Shown one piece after another: positions 27,001 through 34,594 of a stretch of DNA of 64,000 nucleotides. The notes beneath the pieces were generated by a model, which was given only the letters and a program-made list of their open reading frames with translations, had not been told where the DNA came from and searched no databases. Source of the DNA: Acidimicrobiia bacterium (lineage in GTDB: Bacteria > Actinomycetota > Acidimicrobiia > Acidimicrobiales > SKKL01); assembly GCA_041676705.1 (NCBI GenBank), contig JBAYRL010000005.1, forward strand, positions 124,001 through 188,000, written 5' to 3'. Position 1 is the stretch's first letter, and each line of letters starts with the position of its first letter. The position numbers and the translations under genes are program-made.

Positions 27001-27082
27001 CGGCGAGGATAAGAACAACCAGGACCACAAGACCGGCACGCTTATATGACTGCTCTGTCAGCCATCCAACAATGCGACTCAT
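23999..27082 (-). CDS. RND family efflux permease (AcrB/HAE1-like)
   Basis: Proton-driven RND transporter of 1027 residues with two repeats, each with a membrane helix, a large extracytoplasmic porter region, and a helix bundle. Typical blocks are NQELLPDINLPLVVVVVEAPD in pieces near the start, TVVGATATTAAVFLPLGLVGG, GRVIDDSIVVLESI, GIVVTNAIVMLEYI and MTALATMLALIPLAFGFG. No membrane fusion protein or outer-membrane channel gene is nearby, as expected in a monoderm. A MarR gene is divergent. The last 51 bases overlap the convergent LeuC-like gene. The substrate, drug or lipid, is unknown. Confidence 0.92.
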   Translation of the reverse strand: MSRIVGWLTEQSYKRAGLVVLVVLILAGSGTISAKQINQELLPDINLPLVVVVVEAPDMQPGEIVRSAIAPLEAVTAELDGLNTSQSTTTSGLGVVLLMFDFGIDLKETNAAVNEALRGVPLPPSVQTNTLMLDPATLPVVMATLEGDLSDHELLTLANNVVAPKLNRIDGVGSVEIVGGALQQISISLDREALISHGLSYEEVANVLRANNVVLPAGGVVSSSGFTPVDAVMTFSSSDALAAAAVPLPGGGTLSLGDVASIDVIESTPTGVNRSNGKPAVGLQVAKNKSGNTVAVAHDVLDVFDELADSLPAGVNINITQNQADFIEESVFDMVLKGVIGGVLAVLIVLAFLRSGRSTIVTAVSIPFSILTAIVALHLTGNTLNLMTLGGLTIAIGRVIDDSIVVLESIYRHMAAGEETHTAVTRGAREVTLAIVGATATTAAVFLPLGLVGGIIGELFLPFALAVVFALLASLLAAVTVLPALVRLLMSKGVKIHENPDDSRHGRLARMYQPILEWSLRRRGATLGISGVLLVGSLALVPTLPLVFLPDTGENTVVISVPALPGESRDVVLERAISVEGLLADYNVETYETVITGSSGGLGALSAILGGQDPNSATITATFANSNPKGRVAEDLRKRLPEEVEGGENITISTETTGFSTSSVDITISAETPEAATVLPETAAAIEAAIAEIDELVNIHSDISGAVPAIELQIDQQRAADAGFTAEQIAGAVAQLSIGEQVTVIPTENGALPVQLRVVTSQPVTANELASLPLNNEVTLGDVATPTEVARQMVLTRVDGHEAASVGAEIVADDVSAITIKVNEAVDAVQLPDGIKVYQGGVASDLDEGFTNMLLAIGASIILVYGIMAALFRSWLDPFVILFTLPLAVIGAISALWVTGSSLSINAMLGLLMLVGIVVTNAIVMLEYIIMLRTERGYSVHNALVEGAMTRLRPVLMTALATMLALIPLAFGFGGSGLISEELGRVVIGGLFSSTFLTLLVVPVVYSLMDGLKRRFTKRVRVIEETT

Positions 27083-27160
27083 GAAGCCACGCCCCAGCTG
27101 TGCAATGGTGCCATCGCTTGGATGGTGTGGGGCGCAGATCGACTACACCCGTGCATATCA

Positions 27161-27204
27161 GGATTATCCATTTAATTAGGATAGTCACACTCTATGGATA
27201 TAAT
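27161..27204 (+). promoter_or_regulatory. Promoter and candidate MarR operator between marR and the RND gene
   Basis: A perfect -10 TATAAT lies at 27199-27204, with TTAGGA at 27176-27181 as a poor -35 at 17-base spacing, 39 bases before the MarR start. The inverted repeat TATCC-N9-GGATA spans 27165-27183 and covers the -35; GGATTATCC at 27161-27169 is itself palindromic. Position and shape fit MarR autorepression and control of the divergent pump. Confidence 0.5.
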
Positions 27205-27242
27205 GCAAGGCAGGCTAAGCTCTTCATTGTGGAGCGGGAACG

Positions 27243-27701
27243 ATGACTAAGCGTCAACATCTTGTAGAAGCACTGCGCCAAGAGTTGCGCGCAGCGATGA
27301 CTCAAAACAGTGGTCAGTCTGGGCCCTGGCTGACCGTGGATCTGACCATGGCGCAGCTCAAGGCGCTATTGGTGCTTAATAACCAAGGCGAGGCACGCGT
27401 TGGTGAAATCGCTTCGCTGCTAGGGCTCTCACCTAACGCCACCACAGCCTTGCTCGACCAACTCGAGACTGCCGGTTACAGCGAACGGCGACCCGATCCG
27501 GCTGACCGGCGGGCGGTGTTGGTAGTGCTAACCCCCGCCGGAGCTGAGCTGATTGCCGAACTATTGACCGCCAACCTGGTGGCTTTCGAAGTGATTCTCG
27601 AGTATCTCTCACTCGATGAACTTGAAGATCTACATCGTGGAATGACAGCGCTCATGCGTGCGTTATCGGAACATGAGAGCAGCCTAAAACCAGAGGACTA
27701 G
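27243..27701 (+). CDS. MarR family transcriptional regulator
   Basis: Winged-helix regulator of 152 residues. The DNA-binding part reads MAQLKALLVLNNQGEARVGEIASLLGLSPNATTALLDQLE in pieces, then the wing GYSERRPDPADRRAVLVVLTPAG, which is the standard MarR DxRxxxxxLT pattern. It is divergent from the RND pump with a shared ~160-base control region carrying an inverted repeat, so repression of the pump is the likely role. Its stop overlaps the convergent FMN reductase gene by four bases. Confidence 0.92.
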   Translation: MTKRQHLVEALRQELRAAMTQNSGQSGPWLTVDLTMAQLKALLVLNNQGEARVGEIASLLGLSPNATTALLDQLETAGYSERRPDPADRRAVLVVLTPAGAELIAELLTANLVAFEVILEYLSLDELEDLHRGMTALMRALSEHESSLKPED

Positions 27702-28258
27702 CCTCGTAGGGGTGCCAATGCTTCTGCTAATTTGGCGATCTCGTTCAGTTGCGCCTCGAGGACCGTTGATTGCTGCTCGTTTGGTTCGAAGACTCCGTCG
27801 GTGATTTGTTCTCCGGGGAAGTTAATTTCGATATTTCCCATGGTCATAACCATTCCCAACAGGCTTACCACTGGCCGAAGAGCGGCTTGAGCTCGTGAAC
27901 CACCCGAGTTACCGCCCCAGTTCACAAACCCCACTGGCTTGCGAAACCATTCACGGTTCAGATAATCGAGAGCATTCTTAATCGGGGCTGAGTAGCTGTG
28001 GTTGTACTCAGGAAACACGAAGAGGAACCCGTCAGCGGCATTCACCCGTTCAGCCCAAGACTTGGTGTGTTCACGGGTATATTGCTGCAACCTAGGATGA
28101 GTTGGTTCATCCATGAAGGGCAGATCAATTTCCTTCAGATCAGCAAAATCAACATCAAAACGTCCGTCGGCTGCGGCCTCTTGGCACACCCAGTCGGCAA
28201 TTGATTTACCAACTCGAACTTCACGGACACTTCCTAAAACAACCATCAGTTTTGGCAT
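27698..28258 (-). CDS. NADPH-dependent FMN reductase family protein
   Basis: Flavodoxin-fold reductase of 186 residues. The N-terminal VLGSVREVRVGKSIADWV forms the phosphate-binding loop (GSxR pattern), the middle has the family signature FVFPEYNHSYSAPIKNALDYLNREW in pieces, and KPVGFVNWGGNSGGSRAQAALRPV completes the FMN site. Such enzymes supply reduced flavin or reduce quinones and azo compounds. It is convergent with the marR gene, with a four-base overlap of stops. Confidence 0.92.
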   Translation of the reverse strand: MPKLMVVLGSVREVRVGKSIADWVCQEAAADGRFDVDFADLKEIDLPFMDEPTHPRLQQYTREHTKSWAERVNAADGFLFVFPEYNHSYSAPIKNALDYLNREWFRKPVGFVNWGGNSGGSRAQAALRPVVSLLGMVMTMGNIEINFPGEQITDGVFEPNEQQSTVLEAQLNEIAKLAEALAPLRG

Positions 28259-28335
28259 ACCAATCTAAGCCTATCGGTCGCCAGACCTAAGATTCGATTG
28301 GGGTTGTTAGCAAGGCCATGGCACGGCTTAATGCA

Positions 28336-28411
28336 TGGTGGGCCGCCCGGGACTCGAACCCGGCACCTTGGGATTAAAAGTCCCCTGCTCTACCTGATGA
28401 GCTAGCGGCCC
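28336..28411 (-). tRNA. tRNA-Lys (anticodon UUU)
   Basis: On the minus strand a complete cloverleaf can be folded: acceptor GGGCCGC/GCGGCCC, D arm GCTC...GAGC, anticodon loop CTTTTAA with TTT at 28378-28376, T arm CCGGG-TTCGAGT-CCCGG, discriminator A and an encoded CCA (28338-28336). The anticodon stem has one G-A mismatch at its top. It stands alone between the FMN reductase and the GerMN lipoprotein; the rest of this ~290-base gap shows nothing else I can support. Confidence 0.95.
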
Positions 28412-28551
28412 AGAAGCTTCAACGGCTCTTATGAACCGGCTACAGATTGTGGCACATTTCGACAGAAGTGAACCATCTGAGAATTAGAGAAGTTACTGCC
28501 TAGACCGAAGACGATACCAGTTGACCCATGGTTCTAAGCTAAACAATAGGA

Positions 28552-29484
28552 ATGAAAAGAATGCGTTTCCTAGCTGTCTTAGCGTTCATAGCGTTGCTTG
28601 GTGCCGCCTGCGGCAACGATTCTTCCGATTCTAATAGTGGCACCTCTTCCACTACCGAGGCTGAAAACAGCACCACCACGCTCGCCGATGACAACAACAG
28701 CGACGAACCAGAAAATGGTGATGACGATGCCGATGAGCGAAGCATCAGCTTGTCGGCCTATTGGCTTGACGAAAATAATGAGCTTCGGGTTGGTTACACC
28801 CACGTGGTCGCACCGGGTTCACCAGGGGCAGATATCGTGAACGCGCTATTGGACGGTCCACTTGATGAAGACGTGGAATTGGGTTTGCGTACGGCGCTGC
28901 CTACGGATGCTCGTTTGCGGTCCCTCGACATCATTGGGTCCGAAGTGATCGCCGACTTTTCTGCCGAGTTCGCCGCTGGTGACGACCCGCTAGAGGCCCA
29001 AGCACGCCTAGCTCAGGTTGTTTATACCCTCACACAGTTCCCAGTTGTGGAAGCCATCGAGATTCTGATTGAAGGTCAGCCTGAAGCGACAATGGGTGAT
29101 AGTGGGATCGTGATCAAGCCGATTCTGGCTCGTTCCGATTTCGAGTGGGATGGCGAGTATGAAACCTTTGCGCCCACAGTTCTGGTGGAATCACCCCGGC
29201 CTGGTCAACTGACCGCCGGAAACGGAGTAGAAGTTGCCGGATCCGCCTTCACTTTCGAAGGGGCGCTCTATCTGGAGGCGATTTCAGCAACTGGTGAGGT
29301 GCTGGCCCCGGAAACCTATTTCATGACCGATGTCGACGGTGAGAACATGAAGGGCACTTTTTCGGTTTGGCTCGACTTTGATAGCGACCTGTTGGGCGAT
29401 ATCACCCTGCGCGCATATGACATCTCGGCCGAAAGTGGTGAGCCCACCGGAGTGGTTGAGGTTCCGATCGTCCGTGCGGGCTAG
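28552..29484 (+). CDS. Lipoprotein with GerMN and Gmad2 domains
   Basis: Exported lipoprotein of 310 residues. The signal peptide ends with lipobox LLGAAC (Cys20), followed by a low-complexity Ser/Thr/Asp/Glu linker to about residue 62. The GerMN-type domain spans roughly residues 65-185 (VNALLDGPLDEDVELGLRTALP in pieces, VIADFSAEF). The C-terminal ~100 residues match the Gmad2 immunoglobulin-like domain (VESPRPGQ through GDITLRAYD). Both were first described in spore proteins, but the combination is common in non-sporulating actinobacteria, with a cell-envelope role. Function is not established. Confidence 0.83.
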   Translation: MKRMRFLAVLAFIALLGAACGNDSSDSNSGTSSTTEAENSTTTLADDNNSDEPENGDDDADERSISLSAYWLDENNELRVGYTHVVAPGSPGADIVNALLDGPLDEDVELGLRTALPTDARLRSLDIIGSEVIADFSAEFAAGDDPLEAQARLAQVVYTLTQFPVVEAIEILIEGQPEATMGDSGIVIKPILARSDFEWDGEYETFAPTVLVESPRPGQLTAGNGVEVAGSAFTFEGALYLEAISATGEVLAPETYFMTDVDGENMKGTFSVWLDFDSDLLGDITLRAYDISAESGEPTGVVEVPIVRAG

Positions 29485-29574
29485 TCCAAACTTGGCGCAG
29501 CTCAAAGGCAGTTCAAAGGCCAGTTAACCCTAAGCAACAGCACCCACTCGTGCTGGTGAGTTGGCAAGGCGCGC

Positions 29575-32121
29575 CTACCCATGGCGCTCGATACTGAGCA
29601 GTCTTAGCACGGCGCGTCCTTCTTCGTTTGATGCCTCTAGGTCAACCTCGGCCTCGAAATACCATTCTCGGTTTGCTTCGGGGTCGAGAAGGCCTTGTCG
29701 CACCCGCCAGTCTTCTTTTGTTTTGGTCAAGGCAAATAGTGTTGAACCACGCGCCTCATTGCCAATTTCTACGGTGTCATACTCTGCCCAGTATGGGGCC
29801 ATAGCTTCCGTCAAGGCTTCGGAGCGCCAGTGTGGAGAACCTTCTCGTTCGGCCAAAGCCTCGTAATCTTGGCGGCTAAGTAGCTCCACCCAACGAAACG
29901 CCTCGTTACGGATCATGATGGCAAAGGCCCTCGCATTGTCGCTGAGTTTTGCGGGCTGATTTTGGGCGGCATGTTGTAGATCGCCGGGACGAACCTCGGG
30001 TGCCTCCTCGCTGTCGGGGTGTAGCAGCTCTTCCCACTCGTCTAACAAGCTAGAGTCGATTTGGCGTACGGTTTCGCCCAGCCAGGCTTCGAGGTCATGC
30101 ACCTCGTCCGTCTTGGCCTCGGCAGGTACGTTCTGCACCAGACCTTTGTAGGCATCGCTTAGGTAACGCAGCACCAAGCCTTCCGAACGAGCTAGTTCGT
30201 AATGGCGGATGTAGTCACTAAAGGTCATGGCACGTTCATACATGTCACGAGCCACTGACTTGGGGCGAATATTGTGATCGCGCACCCAGGGGTGCAAGGT
30301 GCGGTATTCATCGAACAGGTTGTAGGTGAATTCGCGTAATGGTTTGGGGTATTCAAGCTGGTCAAGTTGGGCCATGCGCTCTTCGTACTCCACCCCTTCT
30401 GCTTTTAGCCGAGACACGGTTTCAGTGCGGAGCTTGTTGAGCTGTGCCGACAACACCACCCCCGGGTCTTCCAAGACTGCTTCCACCAGCGACAAAACAT
30501 CGAGGGAGTAGTGCTCGCTCTCATGTTCAAGGTGGGGCACCGCGGCCAATACAAAGGGCGACAATGGTTGGTTTAGAGCGAAGTTTTCTTGCAGCTCTAC
30601 GGTCAGGCGAACTTTTCGGCCTAGCTCATCGGGTTCGTCGAGCTCTTCTACCACCTTGGCTTGGCGAAGTGACCGGTATATCGAAATTGCGTGACGAATA
30701 TGTTGACGTTGTTTGGGTCGGGTTTCATGGTTGTCAACCAGAAGGTGGCGCATAGCACCACAGCCATCGCCGGGCCGGTTCAGCACGTTCAAGAGCATGG
30801 AGTGGCTCACCGTAAAGCTTGAGGTGAGGGGTTCGGGCGACTTAGCGATCAACTTGGTGAAAGTGTCCTCACTCCACGGCACATAGCCACGGGTAGGCGG
30901 TTTCTTTTTCACTATTTTGCGAAGTTTTTTAGCGTCGCCAGCCGCTTTTTCAACCGCTTTTTCATTCTCAATTACATGTTCAGGTGCTTGTGCCCACACA
31001 TATCCAATGGTGTCGAAACCGGCCCGACCAGCTCGCCCAGCGATCTGGTGAAATTCTCGTGCCGTCAAAATTCTTGAACTCACGCCGTCATATTTGGCTA
31101 GTTGCGTGAACAGCACGGTACGAATGGGCACGTTGATGCCAACCCCGAGGGTGTCGGTGCCACAGATGACTTTGAGGTGCCCGTCTTGGGCCAAGCGTTC
31201 CACCAAACGGCGGTACTTGGGCAACATACCGGCGTGGTGCACCCCAATACCGTGTCGTAGAAAGCGAGAAAGAGCCTTACCAAATCCGGGGTTGAAACGA
31301 AACTCTCCAATAGCGGCTGCAATAGCCGCTTTTTCTTCTTTGGTGCACATGTTGATGCTCATCAACGACTGTGCTCGTTCGACCGCCGATGCCTGCGTGA
31401 AATGCACCACATAAACGGGGGCTAGGTTGGTTTCCAACAAAGTTTCTATGGTCTCGTGCAGAGCGGTGTGACGGTACTCGTAAGTGAGCGGCACGGGACG
31501 TGTGGCGCTGGTGATGGTGCGGGTGGGGTAGCCGGTTCGACGGCTGAGATCATCCTCGAAGCGTTTCGTGTCGCCCAGGGTGGCCGACATTAAAATAAAC
31601 TGTGCTTGGGGTAAACAAAGCAGCGGTATTTGCCAGGCCCAACCGCGGTCAGCTTCGGCATAGTAGTGAAATTCATCCATCACAACTTGGGCCACCTCGG
31701 CCCCTTCGCCTTCGCGTAGCGCCAGATTGGCCAGTACCTCAGCGGTGCAGCAAATCACCGGAGCTTCGGCATTGACGGCAGCATCGCCGGTCATCATGCC
31801 TACATTTCCCGAACCTAGCTCGTCGCAGAGCGCAAAAAACTTTTCGGATACCAACGCCTTTATGGGAGCGGTGTAGAAGGTGCGCATTCCTTGTGCCAGG
31901 GCCGCGAAATGAGCCGCTAAGGCCACCAATGACTTACCGGTGCCAGTTGGGGTGGCCAAAATGATGTTGGACCCCGAATATATTTCAAGGATGGCCTCTT
32001 CCTGGGCCGGGTAGAGCGTGAGGCCCCGAGTTTCCGACCATTCGGTGAAAGCCTCGAGCAGTAAATCAGGGTCGGCCCCATGGTTTGGTGACGGTAAAAA
32101 GTCAGATAGAGGCGCGTTCAT
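29575..32121 (-). CDS. DEAD/DEAH-box helicase with DUF3516 domain
   Basis: Superfamily 2 helicase of 848 residues. Motif I is ATPTGTGKS, motif II DEFHYY (a DExH variant), motif III SAT, and motif VI HQIAGRAGRAG. The region from about residue 400 to the end is the DUF3516 domain, typical of an actinobacterial Ski2-like group (LRYLSDAYKGLVQNVP, ARAFAIMIRNEAFRWVELLS). RNA or DNA unwinding is expected, but no role is established. I chose the ATG at 32121 (MNAPLSDF); an open frame reaches 32166 but would overlap the divergent ddh start region. Confidence 0.9.
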   Translation of the reverse strand: MNAPLSDFLPSPNHGADPDLLLEAFTEWSETRGLTLYPAQEEAILEIYSGSNIILATPTGTGKSLVALAAHFAALAQGMRTFYTAPIKALVSEKFFALCDELGSGNVGMMTGDAAVNAEAPVICCTAEVLANLALREGEGAEVAQVVMDEFHYYAEADRGWAWQIPLLCLPQAQFILMSATLGDTKRFEDDLSRRTGYPTRTITSATRPVPLTYEYRHTALHETIETLLETNLAPVYVVHFTQASAVERAQSLMSINMCTKEEKAAIAAAIGEFRFNPGFGKALSRFLRHGIGVHHAGMLPKYRRLVERLAQDGHLKVICGTDTLGVGINVPIRTVLFTQLAKYDGVSSRILTAREFHQIAGRAGRAGFDTIGYVWAQAPEHVIENEKAVEKAAGDAKKLRKIVKKKPPTRGYVPWSEDTFTKLIAKSPEPLTSSFTVSHSMLLNVLNRPGDGCGAMRHLLVDNHETRPKQRQHIRHAISIYRSLRQAKVVEELDEPDELGRKVRLTVELQENFALNQPLSPFVLAAVPHLEHESEHYSLDVLSLVEAVLEDPGVVLSAQLNKLRTETVSRLKAEGVEYEERMAQLDQLEYPKPLREFTYNLFDEYRTLHPWVRDHNIRPKSVARDMYERAMTFSDYIRHYELARSEGLVLRYLSDAYKGLVQNVPAEAKTDEVHDLEAWLGETVRQIDSSLLDEWEELLHPDSEEAPEVRPGDLQHAAQNQPAKLSDNARAFAIMIRNEAFRWVELLSRQDYEALAEREGSPHWRSEALTEAMAPYWAEYDTVEIGNEARGSTLFALTKTKEDWRVRQGLLDPEANREWYFEAEVDLEASNEEGRAVLRLLSIERHG

Positions 32122-32158
32122 GTTCACTGATAATGCCTCAGTTGGGCAACATATACAG

Positions 32159-33151
32159 ATGGACACAAAGATTCGTGTGGGAATTGTTGGCTATGGCAAC
32201 CTCGGCCGAGGGGTGGAACTGGCCATCAGCCAAAGCCCCGACTTGGAGTTGCAGGGGGTGTTTTCCAGGCGTGATCCGGCCGCGGTGCAAACCGTTGGCG
32301 AGACGGTTTCGGTGTACAAAATGACCGAGCTTGAACGTTTCGCTGCCGAGGGGACCATAGATGTAGCCATCCTGTGTGGCAGCTCCAGCGGTGATCTGCC
32401 GACTCAGACCCCCGAGCTGGTGCGCTGGTTCAACACCGTTGACAGCTTCGATACCCACGCTAATATCCCCGCCTATTTTGAAAGTGTTGATGAACCTGCC
32501 AAAGAGCATGGCCATGTGGGCATAATTTCGACCGGCTGGGACCCGGGGCTTTTTTCGGTGAATCGCGTCATTGGGGAAGCCATCCTTCCTGAAGGTGATA
32601 CCTACACGTTTTGGGGAAAAGGGCTAAGCCAAGGGCATTCGGCGGCTGTTCGAGGCGTGGACGGCGTCGCCGATGCCGTGCAATACACGGTTCCGTCTGA
32701 ACGCGCCATGGATCGTGCTCGAAGTGGCGAGCGGCCCCAGCTTTCGACCCGTGAAAAACACGTTCGGGAATGTTACGTGGTGCTGGCCGAGGGTGCTGAT
32801 GCCGATGCGGTGCAGCAGACCATTGTCAATATGCCAGCCTATTTCGCCGATTACGACACCACCGTGCATTTCATCTCACAGGCTGAGCTTGATCGTGATC
32901 ACGCCGCCATGCCACACGGCGGCTTTGTGATCCGCAGTGGCCACACCGCAGATTCGGCCACCCAAACCATAGAGTTTTCTCTGAAACTGACCAGCAACCC
33001 GTCGTTTACGGCAGCGGTTTTGGTAGCTTATGCCCGAGCCGCTCACCGCTTGGCTGATAGCGGTGCTACCGGCGCGTTCACCCCATTTGATATCGCGCCC
33101 GGCTTACTTTCACCCAAAAGTCCGGCCCAGCTTCGCCAAGAACTGTTGTAG
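32159..33151 (+). CDS. ddh: meso-Diaminopimelate D-dehydrogenase
   Basis: NADPH-dependent enzyme of 330 residues that converts tetrahydrodipicolinate directly to meso-DAP, giving lysine and peptidoglycan precursor in one step. The Rossmann motif VGIVGYGNLGRGVE, then FSRRDP, TVDSFDTHANIP, ISTGWDPGLFSVNRV, FWGKGLSQGHSAAVRGVDGV in pieces, and MPHGGFVI align well with the Corynebacterium enzyme. I start at ATG 32159; the frame is open back to 32018, inside the divergent helicase gene, so a start at 32120 is conceivable but less family-like. Confidence 0.93.
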   Translation: MDTKIRVGIVGYGNLGRGVELAISQSPDLELQGVFSRRDPAAVQTVGETVSVYKMTELERFAAEGTIDVAILCGSSSGDLPTQTPELVRWFNTVDSFDTHANIPAYFESVDEPAKEHGHVGIISTGWDPGLFSVNRVIGEAILPEGDTYTFWGKGLSQGHSAAVRGVDGVADAVQYTVPSERAMDRARSGERPQLSTREKHVRECYVVLAEGADADAVQQTIVNMPAYFADYDTTVHFISQAELDRDHAAMPHGGFVIRSGHTADSATQTIEFSLKLTSNPSFTAAVLVAYARAAHRLADSGATGAFTPFDIAPGLLSPKSPAQLRQELL

Positions 33152-33159
33152 CCAGGCCG

Positions 33160-33750
33160 CTAAATTTGGTCGGGGATCGTGATCTCGTCGTGGTTCACCA
33201 AAGTGACACGATCCCCGAGAGTGACTTTTCCGGCATCAAGTTCAACCTGGCGTGCACCTAAGTTGGCGATGCGTTCCCACGGTTGTCCGAGGTCAGCTTC
33301 CAAAGCGTAGATAACCCCGCCGTGAGTAACCACCAATATTTCGGCACCCTGGTAGTGCTCTTCGATACGACCAAAGGCCATTCTCAATCGAGTTAAAACC
33401 ACCTGGTCGTCTTCCCAACCCGGGGCGCGTTTCCCAGCGTCCAGGTAGCCCGGCCAGGCCTCTTCGATTTCAGCACGAGTTAGACCCGACCACTCTCCGG
33501 CGCTTCTTTCTCGTAGGTCGGAATCGATAACAACCGGGCCAACCCCAAGGGTCTCGGAAATAATTAACGCCGTGTTATGGGCACGTTCGAGGTCGGAGGA
33601 AATGATCACATCTACTGTTCCAATGGCGGATGAGGCATGAAATGCTTGCAAGCGCCCCAGCTGACTCAGCGGAGGATCGGCCTGGCCCTGCCAGCGGCCT
33701 TGCGCGTTCCAGGTTGATTGACCATGACGGGCTAAAAGAAGACGAGTCAT
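33160..33750 (-). CDS. Histidine phosphatase family protein (phosphoglycerate mutase-like)
   Basis: Branch-1 histidine phosphatase of 196 residues. The catalytic RHG motif is ARHGQSTWNAQGRWQGQ, followed by PLSQLGRLQA; SSDLERAHNTA and the second histidine in VVTHGGVIYALE complete the site, with RERSAGEWSGL between. These act on small phosphates (GpmB/CobC-like); the substrate is not evident. The ATG at 33750 is used; a TTG one codon earlier is also in frame. The stop is eight bases from the convergent ddh stop. Confidence 0.9.
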   Translation of the reverse strand: MTRLLLARHGQSTWNAQGRWQGQADPPLSQLGRLQAFHASSAIGTVDVIISSDLERAHNTALIISETLGVGPVVIDSDLRERSAGEWSGLTRAEIEEAWPGYLDAGKRAPGWEDDQVVLTRLRMAFGRIEEHYQGAEILVVTHGGVIYALEADLGQPWERIANLGARQVELDAGKVTLGDRVTLVNHDEITIPDQI

Positions 33751-33795
33751 CAAACGACGTTACCCAAAACCGTAGAAATCGGCGAGACTAAAGAG

Positions 33796-34317
33796 ATGAC
33801 CACCATGCTCAGCGGAAACCAATTGATTTTGCGTCCCCTCCAAGTAGCTGACGCCCAGGCACTGACCGCCATTTTGAATACCCCAGATGTGGCGATTTGG
33901 TGGGAGGGTTACGACTATGACCGTGTGCTTGATGAAATTGTGGCGGAAGGCGACGGCGAGAGCTTCGGTATTTTTACCGAAGACCAACCCGAAGTCTTGC
34001 TGGGCATGATCCAGTATTACGAACAAGATGACCCCGACTACCTTCACGCTGGTATCGACATCTTTGTGGATCCGGCTCGTTATGGTCACGGAATTGGTCA
34101 GCGGGCCATTCTATTGTTGGTGAAACACCTGATTGACGATTTGGGCCACCACCGGATAATTATCGACCCGGCGGTGAACAACGAGCGTGCCATCGCAGTC
34201 TTTCAAAAGGTTGGTTTCCGCGAAGTTGGTGTAATGCGCCGTTATGAACGACGCGCCGATGGCAACTGGGGTGACAATGTGCTCCTCGAGCTTTTGGACA
34301 CCGACCTAGCCGGATAA
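33796..34317 (+). CDS. GNAT family N-acetyltransferase
   Basis: Acetyltransferase of 173 residues. The acetyl-CoA loop is seen as GHGIGQRAI (Q/RxxGxG/A-type) and the C-terminal VNNERAIAVFQKVGFREVGVMRRY is the conserved beta4-beta5 region. The N-terminal LRPLQVADAQALTAILNTPDV resembles RimJ/L and aminoglycoside 6'-acetyltransferase relatives. The target is unknown; calling it a resistance gene would overreach. It is followed by the MoaD gene after 37 bases. Confidence 0.88.
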   Translation: MTTMLSGNQLILRPLQVADAQALTAILNTPDVAIWWEGYDYDRVLDEIVAEGDGESFGIFTEDQPEVLLGMIQYYEQDDPDYLHAGIDIFVDPARYGHGIGQRAILLLVKHLIDDLGHHRIIIDPAVNNERAIAVFQKVGFREVGVMRRYERRADGNWGDNVLLELLDTDLAG

Positions 34318-34354
34318 AGATCGTTGTTGATTGGTTAATTGGAAGGTAGAAGCC

Positions 34355-34594
34355 ATGGCGCTGTTGCGTTTATTTGCTTCGGCTCGAGAAGCGGCTGGTG
34401 TGGGAACGACGAAAGTTGACGGTGACACAGTTGCCCAAGTTCTAGAGGCGGCTGTTAGCCGTTTCGGTGCTGACTTCGAGGCGATTTTGGAAACCTGTCA
34501 GGTGTGGTGCAACGGTGAACCCACCCAGTTACACCAGGAAATTAGCGCCGAAGATGAGATCGCGATCTTGCCGCCAATTTCTGGAGGCGCATGA
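34355..34594 (+). CDS. MoaD/ThiS-like sulfur carrier with one residue after the GG
   Basis: Ubiquitin-fold sulfur carrier of 79 residues. The body LRLFASAREAAGV, the Gly/Asn-rich region WCNGEP, and the C-terminal EIAILPPISGG are typical of MoaD, where the terminal glycine is adenylated and thiocarboxylated. Here an Ala follows the GG before the stop, so the canonical free C-terminal glycine would need trimming. The ATG at 34355 has GGAAGG eight bases upstream. Its stop overlaps the next gene's ATG (ATGA). No moaE, moeB or thiF gene is in view, so the pathway is uncertain. Confidence 0.85.
   Translation: MALLRLFASAREAAGVGTTKVDGDTVAQVLEAAVSRFGADFEAILETCQVWCNGEPTQLHQEISAEDEIAILPPISGGA

Noticed and set aside
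25962..27179. Long plus-strand frames (173 and 218 codons) opposite the RND gene
   Set aside because: They mirror conserved RND transporter coding sequence; composition is Ser/Thr/Pro-rich with no domain signal.
28336..28411. Integration site (att) of a mobile element at tRNA-Lys
   Set aside because: No integrase gene, no direct repeat of the tRNA 3' end and no foreign gene set is seen in the flanks.
29536..29566. CAGCAC/GTGCTG hairpin between the GerMN and helicase genes as a terminator
   Set aside because: Six-base-pair stem without a T-run on either strand.
29561..29866. A 101-codon plus-strand frame opposite the helicase C-terminus
   Set aside because: It lies wholly antisense to the well-supported DUF3516 helicase and shows Ser/Arg-rich composition typical of reverse-strand shadows.
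33796..34317. Aminoglycoside resistance gene
   Set aside because: The GNAT protein has only general similarity to 6'-acetyltransferases; nothing in context supports a resistance role.
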